A stretch of DNA of 64,000 nt from Aquirufa aurantiipilula. GTDB lineage: Bacteria; Bacteroidota; Bacteroidia; Cytophagales; Spirosomataceae. A program made the translations under genes and the position numbers. The notes under the pieces were generated by a model. That model had not been told where the DNA came from. It saw only the letters and a program-made list of their open reading frames with translations, and did no database searches. The stretch's first letter is position 1. The number at the start of each line of letters is the position of its first letter. Positions 9,478-18,070 of the stretch are shown in pieces. Where the stretch lies: the NCBI RefSeq assembly GCF_019923745.1, contig NZ_JAANOG010000009.1, positions 1 through 64,000 on the forward strand. Reading direction: 5' to 3'.

Positions 9478-12400
9478 ATGTCATTTAAAAAGACTAGAAA
9501 GCTGAATAGCGACTTCCAAAAGGTGACCATTTCATTGGCCTCACCTGAGTCGATCTTAGAAGGTTCAAATGGTGAAGTAACCCAACCGGAAACCATCAAC
9601 TATAGAACATATAAGCCTGAGATGGGTGGATTGTTCTGTGAGAGAATCTTTGGACCTACCAAAGATTGGGAATGTCACTGTGGAAAATATAAGCGTATTC
9701 GTTACAAAGGCATCATTTGCGACCGCTGTGGTGTTGAGGTAACTGAGAAAAAAGTACGTCGTGAGCGTATGGGACACATTGAATTAGTGGTCCCAGTAGC
9801 GCATATTTGGTACTTCCGTAGCTTACCCAACAAAATTGGTTACATGCTCGGATTATCAACTAAGAAATTAGATCAAGTGATCTATTATGAACGATATGTG
9901 GTAGTTCAAGCCGGTATGTATGCTGAGGAAGGAAAGATAGGTTCTCAATACCTGGATTTCTTAACGGAAGATGAATACTTAGATATCTTGGATAAGTTGC
10001 CACGTGAGAACCAACATTTGCCGGATGAAGATCCACAGAAATTCATCGCTAAGATGGGTGCTGATGCATTGAACATGTTGTTGTCTCGTATCAACTTAGA
10101 CGAATTATCAGCTGACTTGCGTCACTCGGCAGATACAGAATCTTCACAACAACGTAAAGCAGAAGCTTTGAAGCGTTTGAAGGTGGTAGAAGCTTTCCGT
10201 GAGTCGATTGGCCGTATTGATAACCGTCCAGAATGGATGATCATCAAAATGGTACCTGTAATTCCACCAGAATTACGTCCATTAGTTCCATTAGATGGAG
10301 GTCGTTTTGCGACTTCAGACTTGAACGATTTATACCGTCGTGTGATTATTCGTAATAATCGTTTGAAGCGTTTGATCGAGATCAAAGCTCCAGAGGTAAT
10401 TTTACGTAATGAGAAGCGTATGTTGCAAGAGGCTGTTGACTCTTTGTTCGATAACTCTCGTAAAGTAAACGCAGTTCGTTCTGAAGGTAACCGTGCTTTG
10501 AAATCTCTTTCTGATATGTTGAAAGGAAAGCAAGGTCGTTTCCGTCAAAACTTATTAGGAAAGCGTGTTGACTACTCTGGTCGTTCGGTAATTGTGGTTG
10601 GACCAGAATTGAAAATGCATGAGTGTGGTCTTCCAAAAGACATGGCAGCTGAGCTTTTCAAACCGTTTGTTATCCGTAAGTTGATCGAGCGTGGTATCGT
10701 TAAAACAGTTAAATCTGCTAAGAAAATTGTGGATCGTAAAGATCCTGTCGTTTGGGATATTTTGGAAAATGTTATGAAAGGTCACCCGGTATTATTAAAC
10801 CGTGCTCCTACATTGCACCGTTTGGGTATCCAAGCGTTCCAGCCTAAATTGATCGAAGGAAAAGCGATTCAATTACACCCATTGACTTGTACGGCATTCA
10901 ACGCCGACTTTGACGGTGACCAGATGGCGGTTCACGTTCCACTAGGACATGAAGCGATTTTGGAAGCCTCTTTATTGATGTTGGCTTCACATAACATCCT
11001 TAACCCTGCCAACGGAGCACCAATCACGGTACCTTCTCAAGACATGGTTCTTGGATTGTATTATGTAACCAAAGGAAGAAAGTCGACTGAAACTCATAAA
11101 GTTGATGGTGAAGGCCGTCGCTTCTATGGTTTTGAAGAAGTGGTTATTGCTTTGAACGAAAAGAAATTATCGAAACATGCGAACATCGTGGTTAAAGCGA
11201 ATGTACGTAAGGAAGATGGTTCTTTAGTAAGCGAAATGGTGGAGACTGTTGCAGGACGCGTATTGTTCAATCTTTGCGTACCGGAGCAAGTAGGTTACAT
11301 CAATGAATTATTGACTAAAAAGAAATTGCAGCAGATCATTTCTCAAGTTCACAAAATTTGTGGAATGGCACGTACGGCTCAATTCTTGGATGATATCAAA
11401 GATTTAGGATTCCAGCAAGCCTTCCACGGCGGATTGTCGATGGGTATTGGTGATGTTCAGATTCCAGAGGAAAAAGCACATTTAGTGAAGAAGGCTCAGG
11501 AAGATGTACAAGCTGTTTGGGATAACTACTTAATGGGTTTAATCACAGATAACGAGCGTTACAATGCTGTTATTGACATCTGGACTAAAGTGAACTCGAA
11601 AATTACCGAGACATTAATGAAGCAGATGGAAGAGGACAACCAAGGATTCAATGCGATCTACATGATGATGCACTCTGGAGCCCGTGGTTCTCGTGAGCAA
11701 ATTCGTCAGTTGGGTGGTATGCGTGGTTTGATGGCTAAGCCACAGAAGAACTTACAAGGTTCGGTTGGTGAGATCATCGAAAACCCTATCCTATCTAACT
11801 TTAAAGAAGGTCTAGACGTATTGGAGTACTTTATTTCAACACACGGTGCGCGTAAAGGTTTGGCAGATACTGCCTTGAAAACAGCCGATGCGGGTTATTT
11901 GACACGTCGTTTACATGACGTTGCTCAAGATGTGATTGTGAATGAAGAAGATTGCGGTACTTTGCGTGGTATTCAGGTGTTCCCATTGAAAGATAATGAG
12001 GAGATCATTGAGCCATTATCTGAGCGTATCTTAGGTCGTGTATCTGTACATGATGTATATGATCCTATCAGCAATGAGTTAATTGTAGCTTCTGGAGATG
12101 AAATCACTGAGATTGCAGCTAACAAAATTGATGAAACGGCGATTGAATCTGTTGAGATTCGTTCGGTATTAACTTGTGAAACTAGAAATGGTGTTTGTGC
12201 GAAATGTTACGGACGTAACTTAGCAACAGGCCACATGGTGGGTCAAGGAGAAGCTGTTGGTGTAATTGCATCACAGTCGATCGGTGAGCCAGGTACACAG
12301 TTGACATTACGTACATTCCACGTCGGTGGTACAGCACAAAACGTATCCTTAGATGCAAGTGTTAAAGCGAAGTTTGACGGTGTGATCAATTTTGAAGAAG

Positions 12401-13806
12401 TTCGTACGGTAAGTTCAACTGATTCAGAAGGAAATCCAGTAGAAATCGTAATGGGTCGTTCGGGTGAGGTTCAGATCATCAACCCTGCTAACAAGCAATT
12501 GTTGATTTCTAGCAACATTCCATACGGTTCCGTGATTCGTGTAAAAGATGGTCAAACCATTAAGAAAGGCGAAGAGATTTGTGCATGGGATCCGTACAAT
12601 GCGGTTATTTTATCTGAAGCTGAAGGTAAGGTTGTGTTTGAAGCAATTGAAGAAAACAATACCTACAAAGAGGAAGCAGATGAGCAAACAGGATTACGCG
12701 AGAAGGTGATTATCGAATCTAAGGATAAGACAAAGAACCCTTCTGTATTGGTTGTAGCTAAAGGAAAAGAGGATTTGGTATATAACGTACCAGTAGGTGC
12801 TCGTTTGGCGATTGATGAAGGAGACAAAATCAAAGCTGGACAAATCATTGCGAAGATTCCACGTGCTGCGGGTAAAACTCGTGACATTACGGGAGGTCTT
12901 CCACGTGTAACAGAATTATTTGAAGCACGTAATCCATCTAACCCAGCGGTTGTTTCTGAGATTGACGGTGTTATTTCTTATGGTATCATCAAGCGTGGTA
13001 ACCGTGAGATCATTGTTACTCCAAAAGAAGGAACAGAGCGTAAGTACTTGGTGCCATTGACTAAGTTTATCTTGGTACAAAACAATGACTTCGTACGTGC
13101 TGGAACGCCATTATCTGATGGAGCTATTACGCCTTCGGATATTTTATCAATCAAAGGACCAACAGCGGTACAAGAATACTTAGTAAATGAAATCCAAGAT
13201 GTATACCGCTTACAAGGGGTAAAAATCAACGATAAGCATATTGAGTGTATCGTTCGTCAGATGATGCAGAAGGTTGAAATCTTGGATCCAGGTGATACTC
13301 AATTCTTACAGGGTCAAAACGTAGATCGTTTTGCCTTCCGTGAGGAGAATGACCAGATCATGGATAAGAAAGTGATCACAGAATCAGGTGATTCAGATAA
13401 GTACAAGCCAGGTATGATTATCTCTGCTCGTGCTTTACGTGATGAGAACTCCTCATTGAAGCGTAGAGATATGAAAGTGATGAAAGTACGTGATGCTCAT
13501 GCAGCAGTATCTTCAGCAAATTTGCAAGGTATTACACAGGCATCTTTGGGTACTGAGTCATTCATCTCGGCAGCATCCTTCCAGGAAACCACGAAGGTGT
13601 TGTCTGAGGCATCGATTCGTGCAAAACAAGATACATTGGATGGCTTGAAGGAGAATGTAATAGTTGGACACTTGATTCCTGCGGGAACGGGAGTGCGCAG
13701 ATACAAGGACTTCATTGTTACTCCAGTAGACGAGTTAAAGCAATTAGAAGCCAAAGTGGCAGCTAGCGAAGCAGAAGTTGCGGCAAAGGTTTCTGTTGAA
13801 AACTAG
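9478..13806 (+). CDS. rpoC: DNA-directed RNA polymerase subunit beta'
   Basis: A 1442-residue beta' subunit. It carries the N-terminal zinc-binding cysteines (CHCGKYKR and CDRCG), the catalytic magnesium loop [12 protein letters not shown], the second zinc site ([13 protein letters not shown]) and the trigger-loop region [13 protein letters not shown]. The C-terminus is an Ala/Glu-rich tail ending KVSVEN. The last 37 codons and following terminator are repeated in diverged form at 15000-15164. It ends the rpoBC operon. Confidence 0.98.
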   Translation: MSFKKTRKLNSDFQKVTISLASPESILEGSNGEVTQPETINYRTYKPEMGGLFCERIFGPTKDWECHCGKYKRIRYKGIICDRCGVEVTEKKVRRERMGHIELVVPVAHIWYFRSLPNKIGYMLGLSTKKLDQVIYYERYVVVQAGMYAEEGKIGSQYLDFLTEDEYLDILDKLPRENQHLPDEDPQKFIAKMGADALNMLLSRINLDELSADLRHSADTESSQQRKAEALKRLKVVEAFRESIGRIDNRPEWMIIKMVPVIPPELRPLVPLDGGRFATSDLNDLYRRVIIRNNRLKRLIEIKAPEVILRNEKRMLQEAVDSLFDNSRKVNAVRSEGNRALKSLSDMLKGKQGRFRQNLLGKRVDYSGRSVIVVGPELKMHECGLPKDMAAELFKPFVIRKLIERGIVKTVKSAKKIVDRKDPVVWDILENVMKGHPVLLNRAPTLHRLGIQAFQPKLIEGKAIQLHPLTCTAFNADFDGDQMAVHVPLGHEAILEASLLMLASHNILNPANGAPITVPSQDMVLGLYYVTKGRKSTETHKVDGEGRRFYGFEEVVIALNEKKLSKHANIVVKANVRKEDGSLVSEMVETVAGRVLFNLCVPEQVGYINELLTKKKLQQIISQVHKICGMARTAQFLDDIKDLGFQQAFHGGLSMGIGDVQIPEEKAHLVKKAQEDVQAVWDNYLMGLITDNERYNAVIDIWTKVNSKITETLMKQMEEDNQGFNAIYMMMHSGARGSREQIRQLGGMRGLMAKPQKNLQGSVGEIIENPILSNFKEGLDVLEYFISTHGARKGLADTALKTADAGYLTRRLHDVAQDVIVNEEDCGTLRGIQVFPLKDNEEIIEPLSERILGRVSVHDVYDPISNELIVASGDEITEIAANKIDETAIESVEIRSVLTCETRNGVCAKCYGRNLATGHMVGQGEAVGVIASQSIGEPGTQLTLRTFHVGGTAQNVSLDASVKAKFDGVINFEEVRTVSSTDSEGNPVEIVMGRSGEVQIINPANKQLLISSNIPYGSVIRVKDGQTIKKGEEICAWDPYNAVILSEAEGKVVFEAIEENNTYKEEADEQTGLREKVIIESKDKTKNPSVLVVAKGKEDLVYNVPVGARLAIDEGDKIKAGQIIAKIPRAAGKTRDITGGLPRVTELFEARNPSNPAVVSEIDGVISYGIIKRGNREIIVTPKEGTERKYLVPLTKFILVQNNDFVRAGTPLSDGAITPSDILSIKGPTAVQEYLVNEIQDVYRLQGVKINDKHIECIVRQMMQKVEILDPGDTQFLQGQNVDRFAFREENDQIMDKKVITESGDSDKYKPGMIISARALRDENSSLKRRDMKVMKVRDAHAAVSSANLQGITQASLGTESFISAASFQETTKVLSEASIRAKQDTLDGLKENVIVGHLIPAGTGVRRYKDFIVTPVDELKQLEAKVAASEAEVAAKVSVEN

Positions 13807-13825
13807 TCGAATTTAACTTGAATTA

Positions 13826-13860
13826 AAAGCCCTCTCAGGAAACTGAGGGGGCTTTTTTTA
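13826..13860 (+). terminator. rpoBC terminator (copy A)
   Basis: AGCCCTCTCAG and CTGAGGGGGCT form an 11-bp stem with one T-G pair around a GAAA tetraloop, followed by a run of seven T. It lies 20 nt after the rpoC stop. The copy at 15133 differs by paired substitutions. Confidence 0.9.
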
Positions 13861-13904
13861 TTATAAATGATTGCTTATATTAGAGTAAATAAACCACTAA
13901 AAAC

Positions 13905-14096
13905 ATGTCCACAATTCAATTAACCTTGCGTGAATTTCGCGTGGTGCAATTAGCTCAACAAGGCTGCAGTAATAAGGGAATTGCCAAACAATTGAATATT
14001 CAAGAATCAACGGTTAAAAGCCATCGAAAAAATATTATGAAAAAATTGGGCTTAAAAGGGAAAACTGAGTTTATACGGTATTTACTCAACAAATGA
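13905..14096 (+). CDS. Solo LuxR/GerE-type HTH regulator (L2 copy A)
   Basis: A 63-residue protein consisting of one LuxR-type HTH (LTLREFRVVQLAQQGCSNKG, then IQESTVKSHRKNIMKKLG). It lacks receiver and sensor domains. Its twin at 15210 differs at 11 of 63 positions, more than expected for a recent duplicate. It sits between the rpoC terminator and a convergent exporter remnant, upstream of the GG-leader peptide cassette, and is probably the regulator of that cassette (inference). Confidence 0.85.
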   Translation: MSTIQLTLREFRVVQLAQQGCSNKGIAKQLNIQESTVKSHRKNIMKKLGLKGKTEFIRYLLNK

Positions 14097-14114
14097 TATA
14101 AAGTAGACCTACCG

Positions 14115-14270
14115 TTATTTCATTAACAAATTTTGTTTCATGGACATCTCATAGAAGTATTGTTTGTTATTCATTAGAAAATGGTAGTTCCCTTGTTCAA
14201 CAATTTGTCCATTTTTCATCACCAAAATTTGGTCCGCTGAAACAATGGTAGAAAGTCGATGTGCAATAAT
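14115..14270 (-). pseudogene. C-terminal remnant of peptide-exporting ABC transporter (copy A)
   Basis: On the minus strand, about 50 codons read [20 protein letters not shown] and on to [10 protein letters not shown]-stop, the very end of an ABC exporter ATPase domain including its H-loop histidine. Upstream the reading is lost, and the sequence turns into the control region of the peptide cassette. It matches the end of the pseudogene at 15420, with mainly silent differences plus one Gln/His change. It cannot encode a working transporter. Confidence 0.85.
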
Positions 14271-14312
14271 TATTTTAAAAGGTAATTTCCTATAAAAATT
14301 ATGCCCAAGATC

Positions 14313-14350
14313 CCACTAAAATACTACCAAAATACTACTTAGGTGGTATT
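14313..14350 (+). promoter_or_regulatory. Distal repeat block, L2 copy
   Basis: Two AAAATACTAC repeats (14318-14327 and 14329-14338) spaced 11 bp are followed by TTAGGTGGTATT, whose GGTGGTATT end is an inverted partner of AATACYACC. The block matches 19905-19943 on the opposite strand at 33 of 38 positions by eye. It ends about 57 nt before the GAGTAGGGG core, compared with about 59 nt at L3. It is a candidate operator for the solo LuxR proteins. Confidence 0.6.
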
Positions 14351-14375
14351 GCCCAACTTACACCCAACTAATAAA

Positions 14376-14435
14376 TTTACTTGAAGATTGGCCAATCTAG
14401 GAGAATCCTGAAAAACCTTAAACGAGTAGGGGAAA
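14376..14435 (+). promoter_or_regulatory. Conserved peptide-locus upstream element, L2 copy
   Basis: The block is equivalent to 831-890: ATTGGCCAAT, AGGAGAATCC, CTGAAAAACC (14408-14417), six bases, then GAGTAGGGG (14424-14432), which ends 21 nt before the first peptide ATG. Conservation across three loci that otherwise differ in gene content supports a shared regulatory function. Confidence 0.65.
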
Positions 14436-14453
14436 TTTTTAAATTATAAAAAA

Positions 14454-14642
14454 ATGAATTGTTTAGAATTAAAAAAAATAAATTTAATTGAATTGGACAC
14501 TAATGAAATGTTGGAATCAGATGGAGGGTTTATTCCAATAATTATCTTAGGTTATACTGTTTTAACTGCAACCCAAACTGCAGCCGTATTTTTAACAGGA
14601 GTAGGTATAGGAGCTGCAGTAGCGGCATCACATCACCATTAA
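14454..14642 (+). CDS. GG-leader bacteriocin-like peptide 1 (L2)
   Basis: A 62-residue precursor with a polar leader (LELKKINLIELDTNEMLESDGG) ending in a double glycine at residues 24-25, then a hydrophobic Ala/Gly/Val/Thr mature part ending SHHH. The leader is of the type cleaved by C39-peptidase ABC exporters and resembles the lactobin A/cerein 7B class IIb family. It is followed 11 nt later by a second GG-leader gene, as expected for a two-peptide bacteriocin. Nearby exporter genes are broken, so export must rely on a system elsewhere or is lost. Confidence 0.78.
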   Translation: MNCLELKKINLIELDTNEMLESDGGFIPIIILGYTVLTATQTAAVFLTGVGIGAAVAASHHH

Positions 14643-14653
14643 AAATAAATAAT

Positions 14654-14836
14654 ATGACTAATTTAAATAACTTAAACCAATATGATGTCTTAGAATTGGA
14701 CAATGTTGAATTAGAAAAAACGGAAGGAGGTGCTGCTCCTTTAATATTAGTTGCTGGTGCCGTAGTGAGGGTTCTACTAGTTGGAGCACTCGTTGGATAT
14801 GCAGTTTACAAAGCCGTAGATTGGTTAACTCATTAA
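14654..14836 (+). CDS. GG-leader bacteriocin-like peptide 2 (L2)
   Basis: A 60-residue precursor with leader YDVLELDNVELEKTEGG and a predicted mature peptide of about 33 residues, AAPLILVAGAVVRVLLVGAL followed by a GYAVYKAVDWLTH end. The leader shares the V/I-x-ELD core of peptide 1. Small-residue spacing in the helix (GAVVRVLLVGALVG) is of the GxxxG-like kind used in two-peptide bacteriocins. The mature sequence differs from peptide 1, so the two may be complementary partners (inference). Confidence 0.78.
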   Translation: MTNLNNLNQYDVLELDNVELEKTEGGAAPLILVAGAVVRVLLVGALVGYAVYKAVDWLTH

Positions 14837-14846
14837 ATAACTTAAA

Positions 14847-14948
14847 ATGGACTATTTGAAATTATTTTTTGAAAAATATGCTATCTGGACATTTTTAGCA
14901 GGGGTTTGTATTGGCGCTCTTGTAGCTCATAATCAATTACATGCTTAA
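14847..14948 (+). CDS. 33-residue single-span membrane peptide (L2)
   Basis: A short ORF 10 nt after peptide 2: MDYLKLFFEKYAIWTFLAGV then CIGALVAHNQLHA. It is one amphipathic-to-hydrophobic helix with no leader or double glycine. Position at the end of the peptide cassette and single membrane span suggest an immunity peptide or a leaderless component. It may be only a chance ORF; tight spacing is the main support. Confidence 0.5.
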   Translation: MDYLKLFFEKYAIWTFLAGVCIGALVAHNQLHA

Positions 14949-14999
14949 ATATTCAAGTTTAGAATTTGCAGAGCTCATAATCTCCTTTGAATTGGGGTT

Positions 15000-15131
15000 C
15001 GCAGATACAAGGACTTCATTGTTACTCCAGTAGACGAGTTAAAGCAATTAGAAGCAAAAGTGGCAGCTAGCGAAGCAGAAGTTGCGGCGAAGGTTTCGGT
15101 TGAAAACTCGTCTTCAACTATCTTGAATTAA
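15000..15131 (+). pseudogene. Duplicated rpoC 3' tail (copy B)
   Basis: The stretch repeats the last 36 sense codons of rpoC, starting at the Arg-Arg-Tyr-Lys codons, and reads in frame through the lost stop for eight more codons to TAA at 15129. Compared with copy A I see three base changes within the coding part (GCC/GCA, GCA/GCG, TCT/TCG), all silent. It lacks the first 97% of the gene and any start, so it is a relic. Confidence 0.9.
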
Positions 15132-15132
15132 G

Positions 15133-15164
15133 ATCCCCTTCAGGAAACTGGAGGGGATTTTTTT
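15133..15164 (+). terminator. Duplicate terminator (copy B)
   Basis: ATCCCCTTCAG and CTGGAGGGGAT pair around GAAA and are followed by a T run. Relative to copy A, two stem positions changed on both sides (G-C to T-A and C-G to T-A), and two others moved between Watson-Crick and G-T pairs, so pairing is kept throughout. Confidence 0.85.
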
Positions 15165-15209
15165 ATTATAAATGATTGATTATATTAGAATAAATAAACC
15201 ACTAATAAC

Positions 15210-15401
15210 ATGTCCAACATTCAATTAACCATACGTGAATTTCGCGTATTGCAATTAGCTCAACAAGGCTGCAGTAATAAAGAAATTGCCCAACAATTGA
15301 ATATTCAAGAATCAACCGTTAAGTGCCATCGAAGGAATATCATGAAAAAATTGGGCTTAAAAGGGAAGTCAGAATTTATAAGGTATTTAGTCAACAAATA
15401 A
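15210..15401 (+). CDS. Solo LuxR/GerE-type HTH regulator (L2 copy B)
   Basis: A 63-residue single-domain HTH protein, twin of the one at 13905 (IREFRVLQLAQQGCSNKEIA, then IQESTVKCHRRNIMKKLG). The frame is intact and substitutions are spread over the protein while the HTH core is retained, so it may be functional. It faces the broken exporter convergently with an 18-nt gap. It could regulate L2, the nearby L3 operon, or both. Confidence 0.82.
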   Translation: MSNIQLTIREFRVLQLAQQGCSNKEIAQQLNIQESTVKCHRRNIMKKLGLKGKSEFIRYLVNK

Positions 15402-15419
15402 TGTAAAGTAGACCTACCG

Positions 15420-16103
15420 TTATTTCATCAACAAATTTTGTTTCATGGACATTTCATAGAAGTATTGTTTGTTGTTCATAAGAAATTGGTAGTTCCCTTG
15501 TTCAACAATTTGTCCATTTTTCATCACCAAAATCTGGTCAGCTGAAACAATGGTAGAAAGTCGATGTGCAATAGTAATGATGGTTTTATTTTGTGCTAAA
15601 TACTTAGTAAGTACATCTTGAATTAATCCTTCAGCTTGAGAATCCAAAGATGAAGTTGCTTCGTCCAATAACAAAATTTCTGGCTCTTTGTATAAAGCCC
15701 GTGCAATGGCTATACGCTGTTTTTGTCCCCCAGATAGCATTGCCCTGTTTTCCCCTAATTGTGTTTGATACCCATTGGGTAATTTTTCAACGAACTCAGA
15801 AATACCTAATTCTTGACAAAGTTGAACTACTCTTTTTATATCGGGGAAAGATTGCCCCAAGGCAATATTATCAATAATATTGCCAGAAAATAGGCTAATT
15901 TGTTGAGGAACAACTCCGATCAAATGCCTTAAACTTTGTTAATGAATTGAATCCAAGGAAAACCCTCCAATAAAAATCTTACCGGTACTTATTGCATAAA
16001 GATTTTGCAAAATTGCAAAAATAGTTGTCTTACCACTCCCACTTTCACCTACAATGGCTGTCATTTTATTCACTGGAAAAACAGCATCAAAATCTTTAAA
16101 AGA
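15420..16103 (-). pseudogene. ABC transporter ATPase-domain remnant (copy B)
   Basis: Minus-strand reading gives an ABC exporter ATPase domain: FDAVFPVNKMTAIVGESGSG with Walker A GESGSGKTT, then an in-frame TAA (15939-15941) just before QSLRHLIGVVPQQ, then the LSGGQKQRIAIARAL signature, Walker B ILLLDEA and H-loop AHRLS. A second stop lies at 16104-16106, and the membrane and C39-peptidase parts expected upstream are absent. Only the last 167 codons could be read as an open frame, and those lack Walker A. It was probably the exporter of the GG-leader peptides before inactivation. Confidence 0.88.
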
Positions 16104-16174
16104 TTAAAAACATTCTACTACAAAAAATTAGTTGTGATTATCTAAATAAATTGTTCATCCAAAAAAGAAAGGAC

Positions 16175-17506
16175 TTAATATCTGCCCAATAAATCTAAAA
16201 TTATTTTTTCTTCATCGTATTGATTTATGCATATCTCCTTAAACAATTTAATTGACTCTTTGAAAGATTTATCAGTAAGAAGTAATTTTATTTTTAACCA
16301 AATATCATTTTTAGAATCTTTATTAATGTCTCCCAATAGTCCAATATTTTTAAACTCAATCTTTTGTGCATTTCCAAATTGGTCTATTTCAAGAGGGTAA
16401 GCTATCATTGGAGTTGTTGTAGAAATACTTTCTTTTATTGAGTTAAGACCACCATGAGTAATAAAAATATCACATTCATGCAAAAGGGCTAATTGTGGAA
16501 TAAACTTGAAGATATGCAAATATTTCAAATCAATTCCTGATAAATTAATATCTTGACCCCCGAGAGAAAATATTCCTACCATTCCAGGCTCTTGAGATAG
16601 AATAGAGTTTATTTTAATAATAAATGTTACTATACAATTTAGTCTATTAACATAAACTGACCCAAATGATATATAAATTATTATTTTCCCTGCGTTTTTT
16701 GCTTTGCAAATTATAGAGTTTAAATCTGGATAATCGGTTAATAATTGTTGATTTGAAGGAGTAACTAGTCCAAGATAATATTGAAATTCCTTTTTTCTTT
16801 TACTAAGCTCCAATTCAAATGGTGCTGTTATGAGCTCTGGGATATTTCTAAAACTGAGAAAAAGATAATTATCATATAAAGGATAATGATTTGTGCAGAA
16901 ACCTTCACTTTTAATTCGGTATTTAATTTGTGAATTATCATCATATCCTAAATAAATAATCTTAGAAATAAAATTATTTTTGATTCTTCTAAATTTTCTT
17001 TCTAATTCTTCAAGGTAAATTTTTGTCCTATCTGTTAATTTAAGAGAACTGTCAATGTATGGAATTCCTTCATATTGATAGCATGATAACATTGTTTGAA
17101 GAAAACACACTTTGATACTATTTTCAAATAGATACTTGTAAGAAGGTATAAAATCAGTACTTAAATAAGCGTCTATAAAAACTAAATCAGGTTTAATTAA
17201 GGCTAAGGCTTGAATAAGTTCATTCTTTCTTTTTTCATAAACATCATCTTTGAGTTTATTTTTTAATCTAGTAAGATAAGGAATGGTTAAGCCTTGACTT
17301 TTTGCAATATCAACATCTAAATTTAGTCCGAATGGAATAGTGGAAGATATAAAAAAATCAAAACCCAAACTTGTGACATAGGCTTTTATATTTTCTGGAC
17401 CGAAATAAATAACTTTAAAACCATTTTTACCTAATATTTCGCTTACACTATGGGCAGCTCGCAAATGGCCTAGTAATGGAGGAACTATAAATAATGCCTT
17501 TTTCAT
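16175..17506 (-). CDS. GT1-type (UDP-glycosyltransferase/MGT-like) glycosyltransferase (L3)
   Basis: A 443-residue GT-B fold glycosyltransferase. The N-terminus FIVPPLLGHLRAAHSVSEIL is typical of GT1 enzymes acting on small molecules. The C-terminal half has the nucleotide-sugar motif region IFITHGGLNSIKESISTTTP. It is the last gene of the leftward L3 operon, 3 nt after the membrane protein gene. It could modify the L3 peptide, a lipid carrier or an unrelated small molecule; sequence alone cannot decide. Low GC content fits the rest of L3 and differs from nearby housekeeping genes. Confidence 0.82.
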   Translation of the reverse strand: MKKALFIVPPLLGHLRAAHSVSEILGKNGFKVIYFGPENIKAYVTSLGFDFFISSTIPFGLNLDVDIAKSQGLTIPYLTRLKNKLKDDVYEKRKNELIQALALIKPDLVFIDAYLSTDFIPSYKYLFENSIKVCFLQTMLSCYQYEGIPYIDSSLKLTDRTKIYLEELERKFRRIKNNFISKIIYLGYDDNSQIKYRIKSEGFCTNHYPLYDNYLFLSFRNIPELITAPFELELSKRKKEFQYYLGLVTPSNQQLLTDYPDLNSIICKAKNAGKIIIYISFGSVYVNRLNCIVTFIIKINSILSQEPGMVGIFSLGGQDINLSGIDLKYLHIFKFIPQLALLHECDIFITHGGLNSIKESISTTTPMIAYPLEIDQFGNAQKIEFKNIGLLGDINKDSKNDIWLKIKLLLTDKSFKESIKLFKEICINQYDEEKIILDLLGRY

Positions 17507-17509
17507 TCG

Positions 17510-18070
17510 TCAAATTGCAAATAAAACATAAACAATTGACACTGAAAACAAAAGAAATAAAGAGGTGATTGCAATATCAAAAATTGAATTTACCCCACCA
17601 AATTTCAATTCTATTCCAAATATAAAAATAGCCAATACTGTAAATATTAAATCAAGATATTTACATATCTCAGCATAATAACCATCATTTAGTTGTTCAA
17701 TTTTAAAATCAGGTGCTAAAGATTTTATTTCATCACTAAATACTAATATTAAAAAAAACAACTTAATTATCTCATTAGTGATAAGTACATAAATAGCAAA
17801 ATTGGTCGATGCTAAATAAATTTCGTTTGAAATATCTATATTTTGCCATCGAACTAGATACCAAGGAATTACAAATATTATACAAATAACTACAAATGAA
17901 ACTAAGCAAGAGATACTTAACGTAAGTAAGCTACTAATTCTCGTAATTAATATTATAGAGTCATTAAGGACAGAAATAATCATTTCACTCCTTACTATTC
18001 CATTAACCCAAATGATGATAATATAATAAAACAATATTTTTAATGTTTTTGAAAACACTAACTCTTTCAT
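17510..18070 (-). CDS. Multi-spanning membrane protein paired with SpoIIM-like protein (L3)
   Basis: A 186-residue hydrophobic protein with about five predicted membrane spans and no enzyme motif. It overlaps the preceding SpoIIM-like gene by 4 nt (translational coupling). Size, order and topology match the protein at 2251 in L1, though sequence similarity is weak by eye. Likely a partner of the SpoIIM-like protein in export or self-protection (inference). Confidence 0.65.
   Translation of the reverse strand: MKELVFSKTLKILFYYIIIIWVNGIVRSEMIISVLNDSIILITRISSLLTLSISCLVSFVVICIIFVIPWYLVRWQNIDISNEIYLASTNFAIYVLITNEIIKLFFLILVFSDEIKSLAPDFKIEQLNDGYYAEICKYLDLIFTVLAIFIFGIELKFGGVNSIFDIAITSLFLLFSVSIVYVLFAI

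Larger units (their letters stand above)
13696..14270. repeat. Segmental repeat, copy A (intact rpoC tail to exporter end)
   Basis: This stretch and 15000-15575 are the same segment at an offset of 1304-1305 bases: rpoC 3' end, terminator, solo LuxR gene, and the convergent 3' end of an ABC exporter gene. Similarity starts at CGCAGATAC in rpoC and stops after GATGTGCAATA in the exporter. Copy A carries the intact rpoC and the shorter exporter remnant. Confidence 0.9.
15000..15575. repeat. Segmental repeat, copy B
   Basis: The second copy of the rpoC-tail, terminator, LuxR gene and exporter-end segment described at 13696-14270. Copy B retains a longer piece of the exporter. The two copies bracket the peptide cassette 14271-14999, an arrangement expected from tandem duplication or integration by homologous recombination at the rpoC 3' end. 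Confidence 0.9.

Noticed and set aside
13696-15575. Insertion sequence explaining the duplicated segment
   Set aside because: No transposase, terminal inverted repeats or short target-site duplication were seen; the repeat consists of chromosomal gene ends.
15420-15923. Possible functional stand-alone ABC ATPase of 167 residues
   Set aside because: The frame starts at a TTG after an in-frame stop and lacks Walker A, which is still visible upstream of the stop; it is a broken exporter gene.
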